Below, in pieces: positions 43,883 through 51,703 of a stretch of 64,000 nt of DNA; position 1 is the stretch's first letter, and every line of letters begins with the position of its first letter. The position numbers were made by a program, and so were the translations under genes. The stretch covers positions 62,001 to 126,000 of IMG/VR virus record IMGVR_UViG_3300049218_000083. One strand, 5' to 3'. Origin of the DNA: a virus. The notes below the pieces were generated by a model, which worked only from the letters and a program-made list of their open reading frames with translations, ran no database searches and was not told the origin of the DNA.

Positions 43883-44778
43883 TACATGTCACTCCTGTCG
43901 CGGAAGCCCAAGTAGATGGGGAAACGCGGCGCATCCTTGTTTCCACCGTCGAAGAACTTGTACTTCACGATCTTACCAATCAGGTTCTTGCGGTCAGCCC
44001 ACAGAGCCTTCCGGGTCGCGATGTCGAACCCAGAGCCGATATTGAACACGGCACCACCCTCGCAGTTCTTCACGATCAGCGCGCCGAGCATGTCCTGCGG
44101 GATCATGCCTTCTTTGTGTGACGAGCGCTCGGTATGGCCGAAAGCATCGGTGGTGGCCTGGTTGCCGTTTTTCAGCAACTCCTCGAAGCCAGTGATCTCA
44201 GCCTCGGCATCGCTGAAACGCTTCAGCTTGATCATCCCACCCTCGCTGGTCGTCGATCGACCATGCTTGTAGGCACCGTTGACCGAGCGGCAAATCAAAC
44301 CCTCGAACCCTTGACCCAGGCATTGGCGCTCATAGGTGTCCAGTTCGTTCTGGGTCGAGATCATGGTCTGTTCGACCAACACGCCAGGATACGGAAGAGC
44401 ACCGTCGCTCTGCAACTTGATGAGCGAAGCGACGCGCTGCTTGAAGCCAAGCGTCTTCTGGTTCAGGTTGTCGAAAATCCAGTACTGGAAGTCCGGCTCG
44501 CCGTCCTCGGACATGACCGCCGACATCGTCACGCGGTAGAAGTCCGGCGCTCCCGGATCACCAACACCCAACTCACCGTCGAAGCCATCGAACTTCCCAG
44601 TGCCAAGCAGCTTCTGCACATGGCGATTCGGAATCGGTTTCCAGTTGCGGCTCATCGCGATACCACCAACGACGATACAGCGGATTCCGTCCAGCTTCGG
44701 TGAAGCGATCAGCGGGAACTTGAAGGTATCCGGTGCCTTGGCGGCCAGCATCGGTTTGATTGCAGCAGGAAGGCTCAT
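43882..44778 (-). CDS. ATP-dependent DNA ligase
   Basis: 298 residues from ATG 44778, which overlaps the upstream stop (ATGA). The adenylated Lys28 is in SPKLDGIRC (motif I), with FDGFDGEL (motif III), YWIFDNL (IIIa), EGLICRS (IV) and GGMIKLKRF (V). A C-terminal OB domain follows. It resembles the compact T7-like phage ligases. It would seal nicks in replication and repair. Confidence 0.9.
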   Translation of the reverse strand: MSLPAAIKPMLAAKAPDTFKFPLIASPKLDGIRCIVVGGIAMSRNWKPIPNRHVQKLLGTGKFDGFDGELGVGDPGAPDFYRVTMSAVMSEDGEPDFQYWIFDNLNQKTLGFKQRVASLIKLQSDGALPYPGVLVEQTMISTQNELDTYERQCLGQGFEGLICRSVNGAYKHGRSTTSEGGMIKLKRFSDAEAEITGFEELLKNGNQATTDAFGHTERSSHKEGMIPQDMLGALIVKNCEGGAVFNIGSGFDIATRKALWADRKNLIGKIVKYKFFDGGNKDAPRFPIYLGFRDRSDM

Positions 44779-44948
44779 TTCATCTCCTTGGCTTCGCCAC
44801 CATGGCGAGTTGCGTAATCTTTGGCGCGCTGCTCGGTAATGCCGAACATACGCTGGGACATGTGGGGTCCGATCCACTGCCAGTTTGTCGGAGCCGACTG
44901 CATCGAGGCGGCAATCTGGCGGAATCCATCAAGAGTCACTTCATTCAT
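44775..44948 (-). CDS. Hypothetical protein
   Basis: 57 residues from ATG 44948, preceded by CAGGAG. Begins MNEVTLDGFRQIAASMQSAP. Coupled to the ligase. No family recognised. Confidence 0.55.
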   Translation of the reverse strand: MNEVTLDGFRQIAASMQSAPTNWQWIGPHMSQRMFGITEQRAKDYATRHGGEAKEMK

Positions 44949-44977
44949 CACGAATCTCCTGTTACCTGAGACCAACT

Positions 44978-45433
44978 CTACGCGGACTCGGCGACTAAAG
45001 AAAGAGGCGCAGTTATCGTTTCAGGGATCGGCCAAATGTATGGCAAATCTGGCGACTCAGTCCAGCCGAATGTGGAGTAATGCTCGGGAAACTTCCGTAG
45101 AAGATTGCTACGATGAGATGCGTGGAAAGCCTCGTCACCGATCCAGCTTGGGAGCCGGTATTCGACCGGCAACGCGATGTTCTCGAAGATCGGCAGTTGG
45201 GTGTCCTTGTAGCCGCGACGAATCCACTCGCGACACATGACCATCCCATACTCACACAGTGCGCGAGAGTGGCCACGCCACATCTTTGCTGCAGGGTGCT
45301 GGGACCATCCGTTAGAAGTGCCGAGCGTCACGCGCAGCAGTTGCATGGTCTCGATGCGTTGCTTCCCAAGTCGCCGGTAGTCGAGACACTCGGCTGACTT
45401 TTGGAAGTCAGAATACGGAAGGAACGTCTGCAT
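44978..45433 (-). CDS. MSMEG_6728-like / pyrimidine-dimer glycosylase-like protein
   Basis: 151 residues from ATG 45433. MQTFLPYSDFQKSAECLDYR, RLGKQRIETMQLLR, HPAAKMWRGH and YGMVMCREWIRRGYKD are the pattern of a bacterial/phage family often annotated as MSMEG_6728-like or pyrimidine dimer DNA glycosylase. A DNA-repair role is by annotation habit, not proven. Adjacent to the ligase locus. Confidence 0.7.
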   Translation of the reverse strand: MQTFLPYSDFQKSAECLDYRRLGKQRIETMQLLRVTLGTSNGWSQHPAAKMWRGHSRALCEYGMVMCREWIRRGYKDTQLPIFENIALPVEYRLPSWIGDEAFHASHRSNLLRKFPEHYSTFGWTESPDLPYIWPIPETITAPLSLVAESA

Positions 45434-45635
45434 CTTCGCCGTCCGAACCATCCAGTTCATCCTCGAAGCGCACGTCGCACTTCTCACCCCAGATTTGGCC
45501 GAAGGCTCGCTTCAGCTGCTCTGTTATGACGGCGCGATCATTGGTGTCCATTTCGCTGACATCCATGTCAACCACCGCGTCCTGGCCAGGAATTCCGACC
45601 GACCAGTCACCTGTCGTTTGGACGTAGATTTTCAT
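45408..45635 (-). CDS. Acidic hypothetical protein
   Basis: 75 residues, with a DVSEMDTNDRAVITEQLKRA helix and an acidic tail (DELDGSDGEDAD). No family recognised. Confidence 0.6.
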   Translation of the reverse strand: MKIYVQTTGDWSVGIPGQDAVVDMDVSEMDTNDRAVITEQLKRAFGQIWGEKCDVRFEDELDGSDGEDADVPSVF

Positions 45636-46060
45636 GAGCGATCCGCCGGAGTCAGGAACGCGTCGAGGATGTTACCACCGACAGGCTTCTCACCGAAGTA
45701 CTGGGCGACCTGGTCGGCATTCATGCGAAACATCTTGCCGTTACCGTCTTTCACCGCGCACTTGGAGCGACCAGTGAAACCCTCGAAGGTGAAATTGCCG
45801 TGGCGAGGAGTGCTGAAGGTTTTGCCGAGATGAGCCTCGGTCAAACCGAACTTCCAACCGTTCCGCTTCAGATTGAAGAGAAGCTTCGGATCGACACCTC
45901 CAGTTTCGGCAGAGTCACCGAACTGCGCCGATAGCTTAAAGGTCGTCGGGTTGTAGCGGATAGAAGTCGGACTGAGCGTCAAACCGTGAGCCTTCGCTAT
46001 AAGCTGAAGAGCCTCGGTGATGTCCTTGTGGATCGCTTTAACTTTCGCTTCGGTCAACAT
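45632..46060 (-). CDS. Hypothetical protein
   Basis: 142 residues. A helical N-terminus, then a beta-rich body (KTFSTPRHGNFTFEGFTGRS) and a basic patch. No family recognised; DNA/RNA contact is possible. Confidence 0.65.
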   Translation of the reverse strand: MLTEAKVKAIHKDITEALQLIAKAHGLTLSPTSIRYNPTTFKLSAQFGDSAETGGVDPKLLFNLKRNGWKFGLTEAHLGKTFSTPRHGNFTFEGFTGRSKCAVKDGNGKMFRMNADQVAQYFGEKPVGGNILDAFLTPADRS

Positions 46061-46204
46061 TTAGATCTCCAGTTTGAGTTGACGCTTCAGCTTGGCGCGC
46101 ACGAGTTTGGTAATGGTACGCTTCAAACCCTTCTTGACCTTGGAGTGGGTATTGCCCTTCCGGGTCAGAGTGGTATTCAGCTTCTTGTGAGATATCTTGT
46201 CCAT
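46061..46204 (-). CDS. Small highly basic protein
   Basis: 47 residues, starting MDKISHKKLNTTLTRKGNTH and then almost all Lys/Arg/Leu. The stop touches the next ATG. Possibly nucleic-acid binding. Confidence 0.5.
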   Translation of the reverse strand: MDKISHKKLNTTLTRKGNTHSKVKKGLKRTITKLVRAKLKRQLKLEI

Positions 46205-46258
46205 ACCAGCAACTCTACGCGAAGTCGCCGACTAACGAAAGAGGAACAGTTATCGTTT

Positions 46259-46627
46259 CTACCAGGCAATCTGGAATGAATCGAGATTCAGGTCGGGAAG
46301 ATTGGACTTGCCGTGGAAATGACGAACGACTTCTTCACGGTGTTCCTTGTGTACTCGATTCAGCATGTGGTCCTCGGATTTGAACCAGAACGAGTCTCCA
46401 TTGTAAGTGGCCCAAACATCGATGCCATATCGATGGACGTATGGACAAAGTGACATTTCACCAATTGCTGCTTTACCGTTCTTCTCATTGATGAACACAA
46501 CGATGTTGAATCTGAATCCGGACTGGAAAACTTTGATCTCACGTTTTTTGAGGACCGTAGCAATTCTCTTGGCATCCTCTAGACTCACATGACCCAAACC
46601 ACCGGGACCATTATATGGTTGAACCAT
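46259..46627 (-). CDS. Hypothetical protein
   Basis: 122 residues from ATG 46627 (TGATG overlap with the kinase). Begins MVQPYNGPGGLGHVSLEDAK. No family recognised. Beta-rich middle and a His-rich end (HKEHREEVVRHFHGK). Confidence 0.6.
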   Translation of the reverse strand: MVQPYNGPGGLGHVSLEDAKRIATVLKKREIKVFQSGFRFNIVVFINEKNGKAAIGEMSLCPYVHRYGIDVWATYNGDSFWFKSEDHMLNRVHKEHREEVVRHFHGKSNLPDLNLDSFQIAW

Positions 46628-47115
46628 CAGCTGACCGTCCTTGGACACTGCCAAATATCTCGATAAATGATACCCTTCATCTGAGGGAACCCAGCGTTTG
46701 GTACAAAGTTGATTTTCAGCTTTGCCAACTTGCCAGCTGGAATACCATGAACAGATTCGAACTCGTTTGTGCAATGAACGATTTCAACCTGGAAACCCTC
46801 ATGTTGTGCAGCCTCGACATAGTCTCGGATCGACGCCCAACGCGCCAGCACACCAATGAGCACGACAGAGTTGCCGTTTGATAGTTCGGTGTAGATGCCG
46901 TCTTCAACCTTCTGAATTGCTTTCAGCCAACGTTCCTCAGTCCAGATGTAAGTGCCATCCGGCTCGGTCATGAACATATCGGTCTCGAAATACTTGATCC
47001 CAAGGTCCGTGGCAAGCTCACTCCCATACGTGGTCTTGCCAGATCCTGGAAGTCCGCGCACGATGTAAAACACCTTGGGTTTTGGGAACAAGATTTTGGA
47101 AAGCCACTTGAACAT
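46627..47115 (-). CDS. P-loop kinase (AAA_33 / N4BP2-like)
   Basis: 162 residues. Walker A VRGLPGSGKTTYG at about 19-31, then FETDMFM (Asp after the second strand), a WTEERWLKAIQKVE helix, VVLIGVLARW and the EIVHCTNEF strand. This matches zeta-toxin/polynucleotide-kinase-like P-loop kinases common in phages. Substrate may be RNA/DNA 5' ends or a nucleotide. Confidence 0.8.
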   Translation of the reverse strand: MFKWLSKILFPKPKVFYIVRGLPGSGKTTYGSELATDLGIKYFETDMFMTEPDGTYIWTEERWLKAIQKVEDGIYTELSNGNSVVLIGVLARWASIRDYVEAAQHEGFQVEIVHCTNEFESVHGIPAGKLAKLKINFVPNAGFPQMKGIIYRDIWQCPRTVS

Positions 47116-47442
47116 TTACTTCACCTGGACGTTCATCGCTGACGTTTTGTTCTGGGTCACAAATCCGACATTGCCTTTGGTCACATGAATGACTGTGGCT
47201 GTCTTCCAATGAAGTTTGGTCACGTTGGAGCTGCTACCATTCAACGGAACTCCAAATACCAACTCAACTCGATCGTTCTTTTTGAGTCCCAGGCTTTCGT
47301 CAAGGTGAATCAAGCAGCCACCAATGCTGACGTTGACAACCTTACCGACCTGGCGTTTCTCACCAATTTTGCACAGGACAAAAATCCGTCCAACAGGTAG
47401 AAACCGTTGGTTGAGTCTTTTCTCTTCGCCCGAATAAGTCAT
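47116..47442 (-). CDS. PilZ-domain protein
   Basis: 108 residues from ATG 47442, whose ATG overlaps the CCA end of tRNA-Thr. EEKRLNQRFLPVGRI carries an RxxxR-like motif and VVNVSIGGCLIHLDE the N/DxSxxG motif of c-di-GMP-binding PilZ domains. A phage PilZ could read or buffer host c-di-GMP. Binding must be shown; the motif is RLNQR, which fits RxxxR exactly. Confidence 0.75.
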   Translation of the reverse strand: MTYSGEEKRLNQRFLPVGRIFVLCKIGEKRQVGKVVNVSIGGCLIHLDESLGLKKNDRVELVFGVPLNGSSSNVTKLHWKTATVIHVTKGNVGFVTQNKTSAMNVQVK

Positions 47443-47516
47443 GGAGCTCCCTTGCGGAATCGAACCGCATTCTCTCGTGTACGAAACGAGTACATCGCCA
47501 GCAATGCTTAGGGAGC
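47442..47516 (-). tRNA. tRNA-Thr(CGT)
   Basis: Acceptor GCTCCCT/AGGGAGC, anticodon arm CTCGT-TTCGTAC-ACGAG, encoded CCA. Closely similar to tRNA-Thr(TGT) at 55651. Its 5' end overlaps the stop region of the upstream protein gene and its CCA overlaps the PilZ ATG. Confidence 0.9.
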
Positions 47517-48050
47517 GTTGCTCAATTGAACCTTCAATGTCAAAGGGTAGATCTTGTTGAGCTGAAGGCTGGTCTTTCGAGTGTAAGGAATCTTTACCCA
47601 ATGATAGTCAGACTTCAACTGTTTTTCGATCGCTTCGTATTTAGCGCACTCATCGACATAGCGAGTTTGCTCAGCTGCGTTCTTGGCATCAGCATCCGGA
47701 TCTCCAGGACCATGGGTCCGAGTGATATAATCCCAAATGCCAGTTTTGCTGTACCACTGACGCGTTGGATACTTGTGGCCCAACTTCTGCATCGTGTTGT
47801 AATCCCACTCTTTGCCAGTCACCTTGTGGACAAACACGCGGCGATACAGTTGCTGTTCAACGCAAACAGAAATTTCCTGCGGACGATCCTTGGTTGCTTC
47901 CCGGACAATACGATATCCGAGATAGATACCCTTCGCTGCGTATGCGCTGCCTGTACACTTGGTCACAGACAAGATCGGATCGCCTGGATTGATCACGTCA
48001 CCATGATCATTGGTGAACGGATTTTTCAAAATCGGTTTTAGTTTCGCCAC
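47508..48050 (-). CDS. Hypothetical protein
   Basis: 180 residues. Starts KPILKNPFTNDHGDVINPGD, then a WDYNTMQKLGHKYPTRQWYS block. Its layout resembles the shorter protein at 49097-49498 (both start basic, then TIQPGQEVIAV-like strands, then a W-containing basic stretch), so they may be paralogues. The stop is inside the tRNA-Thr acceptor stem. Function unknown. Confidence 0.65.
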   Translation of the reverse strand: MAKLKPILKNPFTNDHGDVINPGDPILSVTKCTGSAYAAKGIYLGYRIVREATKDRPQEISVCVEQQLYRRVFVHKVTGKEWDYNTMQKLGHKYPTRQWYSKTGIWDYITRTHGPGDPDADAKNAAEQTRYVDECAKYEAIEKQLKSDYHWVKIPYTRKTSLQLNKIYPLTLKVQLSNAP

Positions 48051-48069
48051 GTCATTCTCCTCTTACAAG

Positions 48070-48330
48070 TCAAAATCGGCACTATCCCTATAGCCAGGTT
48101 TCTGTCTGTGTTGAGCCTATCCCAACACTCATCCATCATTCGCCTCAGGCTTTCGCCTGGTCACCAATTGTGACTGCCGCAACCCGACCTCATAGGGTGA
48201 AGCTTCCCTCGGTCTGTTAGCGTTGCTGGCCACGTTGCTAGTGCTAACGACTTTCGTCTCCTAACAGCTTCGAGCCAGTCCTGAACTTCCTCTAGGGTTT
48301 CCGCCCCAGCGATGGATCGGGATAGTGAAA
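48070..48330 (-). ncRNA. rnpB: RNase P RNA, compact bacterial type
   Basis: P1: CACTATCCC (48327-48319) pairs perfectly with GGGATAGTG (48088-48080). P2: ATCCATC (48317-48311) with GATGGAT (48137-48131). P4: AGTTCAGG (48287-48280, within GAGGAAGTTCAGG, cf. conserved GAGGAAAGUCC) with ACCTGGCT (48099-48092), leaving the universal bulged U. P19: GTGTTG/CAACAC. The 3' core GACAGAAACCTGGCTATAGG matches CR-V (ACAGAACCCGGCUUA), and CGAATGATG matches UGAAUGA. The short form lacks some peripheral helices. It would trim 5' leaders of the phage tRNAs, which all encode CCA, a contact of RNase P. Confidence 0.9.
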
Positions 48331-48332
48331 CC

Positions 48333-48698
48333 TTAAACTTTCTTGGCCTTTTGAACTGCTTTCTTCGCAGCTTCAATTCTAGCGCGTTCTTTCTTAACCA
48401 CCTTCTCCATCTCGAGTATCTTGGCCTTTGCTTGAAGCATGATCTCGATGGCCTTGTCGATCTTCTCGAGTTTCATCTCGGAGTCGGAGTCGTATTCTTC
48501 GAAGTCCCAAGTGATCACGCGATTGCAATCACCAAGACTCATGGTGAAGTCAACGTTGATGTAATCCTTGTCTGGCGAATCAGCCTTGCTGACATAGACG
48601 TGCGCTTTGTAGCGAATGAAGCTGCCGGTGTCGAGTGGATCGATAAAGTCTCCACCAGTGACACGGATCAGGTCATCGCGATTCTTTTTCTTCGGCAT
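48333..48698 (-). CDS. Hypothetical protein
   Basis: 121 residues. N-terminal beta-like part (FIRYKAHVYVSKADS, YINVDFTMSLGD) and a Lys-rich coiled-coil tail (KVVKKERARIEAAKKAVQKA). Ends three bases before the RNase P RNA 5' end, so both may be on one transcript. Confidence 0.65.
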   Translation of the reverse strand: MPKKKNRDDLIRVTGGDFIDPLDTGSFIRYKAHVYVSKADSPDKDYINVDFTMSLGDCNRVITWDFEEYDSDSEMKLEKIDKAIEIMLQAKAKILEMEKVVKKERARIEAAKKAVQKAKKV

Positions 48699-49074
48699 CT
48701 ACTTCTCCATCTGGTAAAACTGCGTCCTTGGGAACTTCTTTCCAAAGACCATCATCTTTGACTTCCACTTTGATTTGTCGCATCTGGCGCGCAACATTGT
48801 CCTGGATCACTGCCTCGGTGCCGTTGCGTCGCATGATTTCCATCTTGTGCCACACCTTGAATTTATCAGTGTTGCACATACGTTCAAAGGCAGTGCTGCG
48901 GTTTTGGCGCTGTACTCTAGAGTCTTCTGCATACCCATGGGCACCACTGGCTCGGTGGGTACAGTGAACCGCTGAGTTCGTCTTATTCTTCTTCTGACCA
49001 CCATTGCCGGTGCCGCGAGTGTAGGACCAATCGCAGTCGGCAGCGGTAACAGAGAAGAGTAACTCGCGAGCCAT
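48673..49074 (-). CDS. RF-1 domain (GGQ) peptidyl-tRNA hydrolase-like protein
   Basis: 133 residues. SYTRGTGNGGQKKNKTNSAV carries the GGQ motif at residues 25-27 and the following H-CTHRASGAHGYAEDSR, QRQNRSTAFERM blocks of class I release factor catalytic domains. It lacks codon-recognition domains, like ArfB or truncated RF homologues, so it probably frees peptides from stalled ribosomes. Its location next to RNase P RNA and with a tmRNA elsewhere suggests a rescue function. Confidence 0.85.
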   Translation of the reverse strand: MARELLFSVTAADCDWSYTRGTGNGGQKKNKTNSAVHCTHRASGAHGYAEDSRVQRQNRSTAFERMCNTDKFKVWHKMEIMRRNGTEAVIQDNVARQMRQIKVEVKDDGLWKEVPKDAVLPDGEVDAEEKESR

Positions 49075-49096
49075 TATGGATTCAATCGATTCTGCA

Positions 49097-49498
49097 TTAA
49101 CTTGATGGCGTCAGCCGGTTGCGACGAAACAGCAATGTTATATCGTCCTTGTCAACTCGAAAGATTTTCTTGTTGACGAATGCACGATTTCCGTCGTAAC
49201 CAGTCTCAACACGCTTGCGAACAACGTCAGGAGCCGTATTCCACCAATCCTTAAGCACTTTTCCAGTCGCTGCGTCCTCGAAGTGGATCTTCTTCTTGCG
49301 AACTTGCAAACGAACTGACGTGGTCTTGTTTGTAGTTGTGTTCACAAGAATGCCAAGGAACTTACCCTTGGTGATTTTAATGCCACTCTTGGCTGAAGTT
49401 ACAGCAATCACTTCTTGACCAGGTTGAATGGTCTGATTGATTTCGTTGGTGTAAGCAACTGCGAGAAACTTGGGACGCTTGTAATTCCGCTTGCTCAT
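49097..49498 (-). CDS. Hypothetical basic protein
   Basis: 133 residues. KFLAVAYTNEINQTIQPGQE, VIAVTSAKSGIKITKGKFLG, then DWWNTAPDVVRKRVETGYDG. Possibly paralogous to 47508-48050. No family recognised. Confidence 0.65.
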   Translation of the reverse strand: MSKRNYKRPKFLAVAYTNEINQTIQPGQEVIAVTSAKSGIKITKGKFLGILVNTTTNKTTSVRLQVRKKKIHFEDAATGKVLKDWWNTAPDVVRKRVETGYDGNRAFVNKKIFRVDKDDITLLFRRNRLTPSS

Positions 49499-49506
49499 AA
49501 TGTATA

Positions 49507-49555
49507 TCCTTGACGATATCTATCGAAGTAAACGTGGTTGTCCTTGACGATATCT
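49507..49555. repeat. Two direct copies of TCCTTGACGATATCT
   Basis: The 15-mer occurs at 49507-49521 and 49541-49555, 34 bases apart, upstream of a minus-strand gene start. Could be an operator or a duplication scar. Confidence 0.5.
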
Positions 49556-49580
49556 TTGATGTCGGATGAGAGGAACAAGA

Positions 49581-49748
49581 TTAGACATCCTTCCGGTTGG
49601 CTGGACGAGGCAACGGGACACCACGGCGAGTGATGTAGTCCTGAGCAAGTTTGTCCTGCTCAGCCTTGAGCAGTCTTTCGATCGTTCGCCGCTGGATGCA
49701 CTTGTCGCACATACACTCTGGCTTGTGGATGTCTAATGCTTGACTCAT
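49581..49748 (-). CDS. Small CxC/CxxC protein
   Basis: 55 residues from ATG 49748: MSQALDIHKPECMCDKCIQR with a Cys cluster, then a helical basic part. The frame is open further upstream but that part overlaps a tRNA-Ser leader region. No family recognised. Confidence 0.5.
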   Translation of the reverse strand: MSQALDIHKPECMCDKCIQRRTIERLLKAEQDKLAQDYITRRGVPLPRPANRKDV

Positions 49749-49879
49749 TTCACGAACTCTCTTGATATACGCAGGAGGACAATTTAGAAACGCTAGATAC
49801 AAGTCTAAATTGTTTCCTCGTAAAAGAAACGTCAAATTTCGACGTTCCATCATGACAAATGACATGTGCAATTTTAATC

Positions 49880-49967
49880 TGGCGGAGAGCAGAGGAATCG
49901 AACCCCAACCCATTACTGAGTCCCTTTCTTTAGCAAAGAAGCGTGAGCCCAGCCCACGTTACTCTCC
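49880..49967 (-). tRNA. tRNA-Ser(GCT), copy 1
   Basis: Class II tRNA with a long variable arm, acceptor GGAGAGT/GCTCTCC, anticodon arm TTCT-TTGCTAA-AGAA, encoded CCA. The stop TAA of the next protein gene lies in its acceptor stem. Confidence 0.9.
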
Positions 49968-50330
49968 AGATCTCTTTCTGTTGTCTTGATTGACTTTCTT
50001 AGTGATGTCAATGAAGTCAGGATACATTTTCTTGAACGTTTTGACAGCGTCATGAATGTTACCAGCATACCACTCGGAGTTCTTTCCAGTTCCTGAACCT
50101 TTGAATGGCAACCATGCGTTGTGCATAGCCTTCTCAACTTCCTTGTGGTCTTCCATTTCTGCGACCAAAAGAACTTCGGCTGTCATGCCCGGAAACACTT
50201 TGTAGCGGTTCAGGGATTTCTTCAATTCCAACAAGTCACGGCTGGTCTTATCGACTCTGCCGAGCTTAAAGAAGGTCTTCCGTCCTGGATGTTTGATGAT
50301 GTAAATTGAACCACTGGTTTTCTTCATCAT
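49959..50330 (-). CDS. T5orf172/GIY-YIG-like domain protein
   Basis: 123 residues. SGSIYIIKHPGRKTFFKLGR, VDKTSRDLLELKKSLNRYKV, then EVEKAMHNAWLPFKGSGTGK and SEWYAG fit the T5orf172 (MUG113-like) GIY-YIG relatives. Nuclease activity is uncertain. Ends within the tRNA-Ser gene. Confidence 0.7.
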   Translation of the reverse strand: MMKKTSGSIYIIKHPGRKTFFKLGRVDKTSRDLLELKKSLNRYKVFPGMTAEVLLVAEMEDHKEVEKAMHNAWLPFKGSGTGKNSEWYAGNIHDAVKTFKKMYPDFIDITKKVNQDNRKRSGE

Positions 50331-50372
50331 CGAACCTCTTTATTCTTAGCTCGACAGAGTCTCATTTAGACT

Positions 50373-50960
50373 CTAGTGCTTATTATACGCTGGATTCTTC
50401 CAGACTCGGCTGTTCTTAGGAATCGTTGCAAGCAAGTAGTCCATTTGATCAGCCAGCACTTTCCGGTTCTTCAACAGCAACTTCTCCTGAAGAGATGGTG
50501 CGTATGGAACGTAAAGAAGATGCATTCCTGCTTCCTCTGGAGTCCTGTCAGCCTTACCATGGTTGCATGACTTACATGCAGTTACCGTGTTTGTCCAGAA
50601 GTGCCTTCCACCACGAGACTTTGGGTGCACGTGGTCGATGGTCAAGTGGTGATCCTTGAACTGGATTCCACAGTAAGCGCAAAGATGTGCGTCACGAGCG
50701 TACAGAATGTCACGCTCTGCGTACACGGTTTCACGAGTGTAGAAATCGTTGCCGAATACAGGACCAGTAACCATGATGATGCTTGACACTGTGACGACAG
50801 AAACATCGCCGTCGCCGTTCTTTCCGCCTGTATAGGTCTTGATTGGGGAACCAAGATCACACACGACTTTGTCACGAGCGTAGTAGCAACATCCAGTTTC
50901 TATGTCAGTCCAGTCACGTGGGTTGCCAGATTTGTCAACAATCAATACATCGAGAGACAT
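50373..50960 (-). CDS. HNH endonuclease
   Basis: 195 residues. Core CAYCGIQFKDHHLTIDHVHP, KSRGGRHFWTNTVTACKSCN, HGKADRTPEEAGM is the classic bacterial/phage HNH with two CxxC zinc pairs. The N-terminal 90 residues carry CCYYARDKVVCDLG and other unknown features. A CTAAATA motif (about 50991-50997) and GAGGAG site precede it. Unlike the tail-gene enzymes it lacks the HFDNC module. Confidence 0.85.
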   Translation of the reverse strand: MSLDVLIVDKSGNPRDWTDIETGCCYYARDKVVCDLGSPIKTYTGGKNGDGDVSVVTVSSIIMVTGPVFGNDFYTRETVYAERDILYARDAHLCAYCGIQFKDHHLTIDHVHPKSRGGRHFWTNTVTACKSCNHGKADRTPEEAGMHLLYVPYAPSLQEKLLLKNRKVLADQMDYLLATIPKNSRVWKNPAYNKH

Positions 50961-51005
50961 GGTAATCTCCTCTTTATCAACAACATAATGTATTTAGCAC
51001 GAAAC

Positions 51006-51080
51006 TGGAGTGGTCGACAGGATTCGAACCTGCATAGGACAGTTTTGCAGACTGCCGCGTGACCTTTCCGCCACGACCAC
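51006..51080 (-). tRNA. tRNA-Cys(GCA)
   Basis: Acceptor GTGGTCG/CGACCAC, anticodon arm CAGT-CTGCAAA-ACTG, T-loop TTCGAAT, encoded CCA. Confidence 0.93.
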
Positions 51081-51088
51081 GTTGACTC

Positions 51089-51415
51089 TTAGCGCGCCAG
51101 GATCAGATTTTGATTTGGCACATCAATCTTGCGCTTGCCAAACATACGTTCATGGTGAACGATAACCTGATCATCAGGCTTGGCAATGAATACGATCTTG
51201 TCCAGGAACAGAGGGACGGCACCGTCAACCAATGTTGCCCACGGAAGGAAACCTACACCGATTTTGACTTGACCTGTCTTAGGATCCGGTTCGCCTGGCT
51301 GCGGAACAATCATCACAGCTTCGTCAACCTCGACAATAGTCTCGCTGACATTCAGGACGCGGCAAAGAAGCTCTTCGCCAGAAACCAACTTCACAATCTT
51401 TACATCGTCACTCAT
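51089..51415 (-). CDS. Sm-like beta-barrel protein
   Basis: 108 residues. VKIVKLVSGEELLCRVLNVS, then EAVMIVPQPGEPDPKTGQVK and PLFLDKIVFIAKPDDQVIVH resemble small phage Sm/LSM-like proteins often seen in T4-like phages. Possible RNA-binding role, relevant beside the RNA genes. Family call from the pattern. Confidence 0.6.
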   Translation of the reverse strand: MSDDVKIVKLVSGEELLCRVLNVSETIVEVDEAVMIVPQPGEPDPKTGQVKIGVGFLPWATLVDGAVPLFLDKIVFIAKPDDQVIVHHERMFGKRKIDVPNQNLILAR

Positions 51416-51424
51416 GATATCCCC

Positions 51425-51586
51425 TTAAAATTTGAACCTGACCTGTAACGGCATTCGCTTGTCACAGTGAAGATGGACATTATGCTTATCATCGACCGCG
51501 CGTTCGCACAGGACAAAAACATTTTCTCTGGTGATTGCACAACCAGAGAAAATGAGCAGTATGACCAACAAAACTATGTTGCGCAT
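51425..51586 (-). CDS. Small lipoprotein
   Basis: 53 residues from ATG 51586: MRNIVLLVILLIFSGCAITR, a signal peptide with an FSGC lipobox. The mature part has two more Cys. Could be an outer-membrane spanin or superinfection factor; undecided. Confidence 0.6.
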   Translation of the reverse strand: MRNIVLLVILLIFSGCAITRENVFVLCERAVDDKHNVHLHCDKRMPLQVRFKF

Positions 51587-51621
51587 ACAATTATGATAAC
51601 CTGGAATTGACGATGGGGAAA

Positions 51622-51697
51622 TGGAGCGGATGATGGGACTCGAACCCACGACGTTTTCCTTGGCAAGGAAATGCAATTGCCGCTATGCGACATCCGC
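51622..51697 (-). tRNA. tRNA-Gly(GCC)
   Basis: Acceptor GCGGATG/CATCCGC, anticodon arm TTTCC-TTGCCAA-GGAAA, encoded CCA. Confidence 0.92.
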
Positions 51698-51703
51698 GAA
51701 AGG

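Noticed and set aside
48161-48376. 71-codon minus-strand ORF
   Set aside because: It lies across the RNase P RNA and the end of the preceding gene; its codons follow the RNA stems and show no protein-like pattern.
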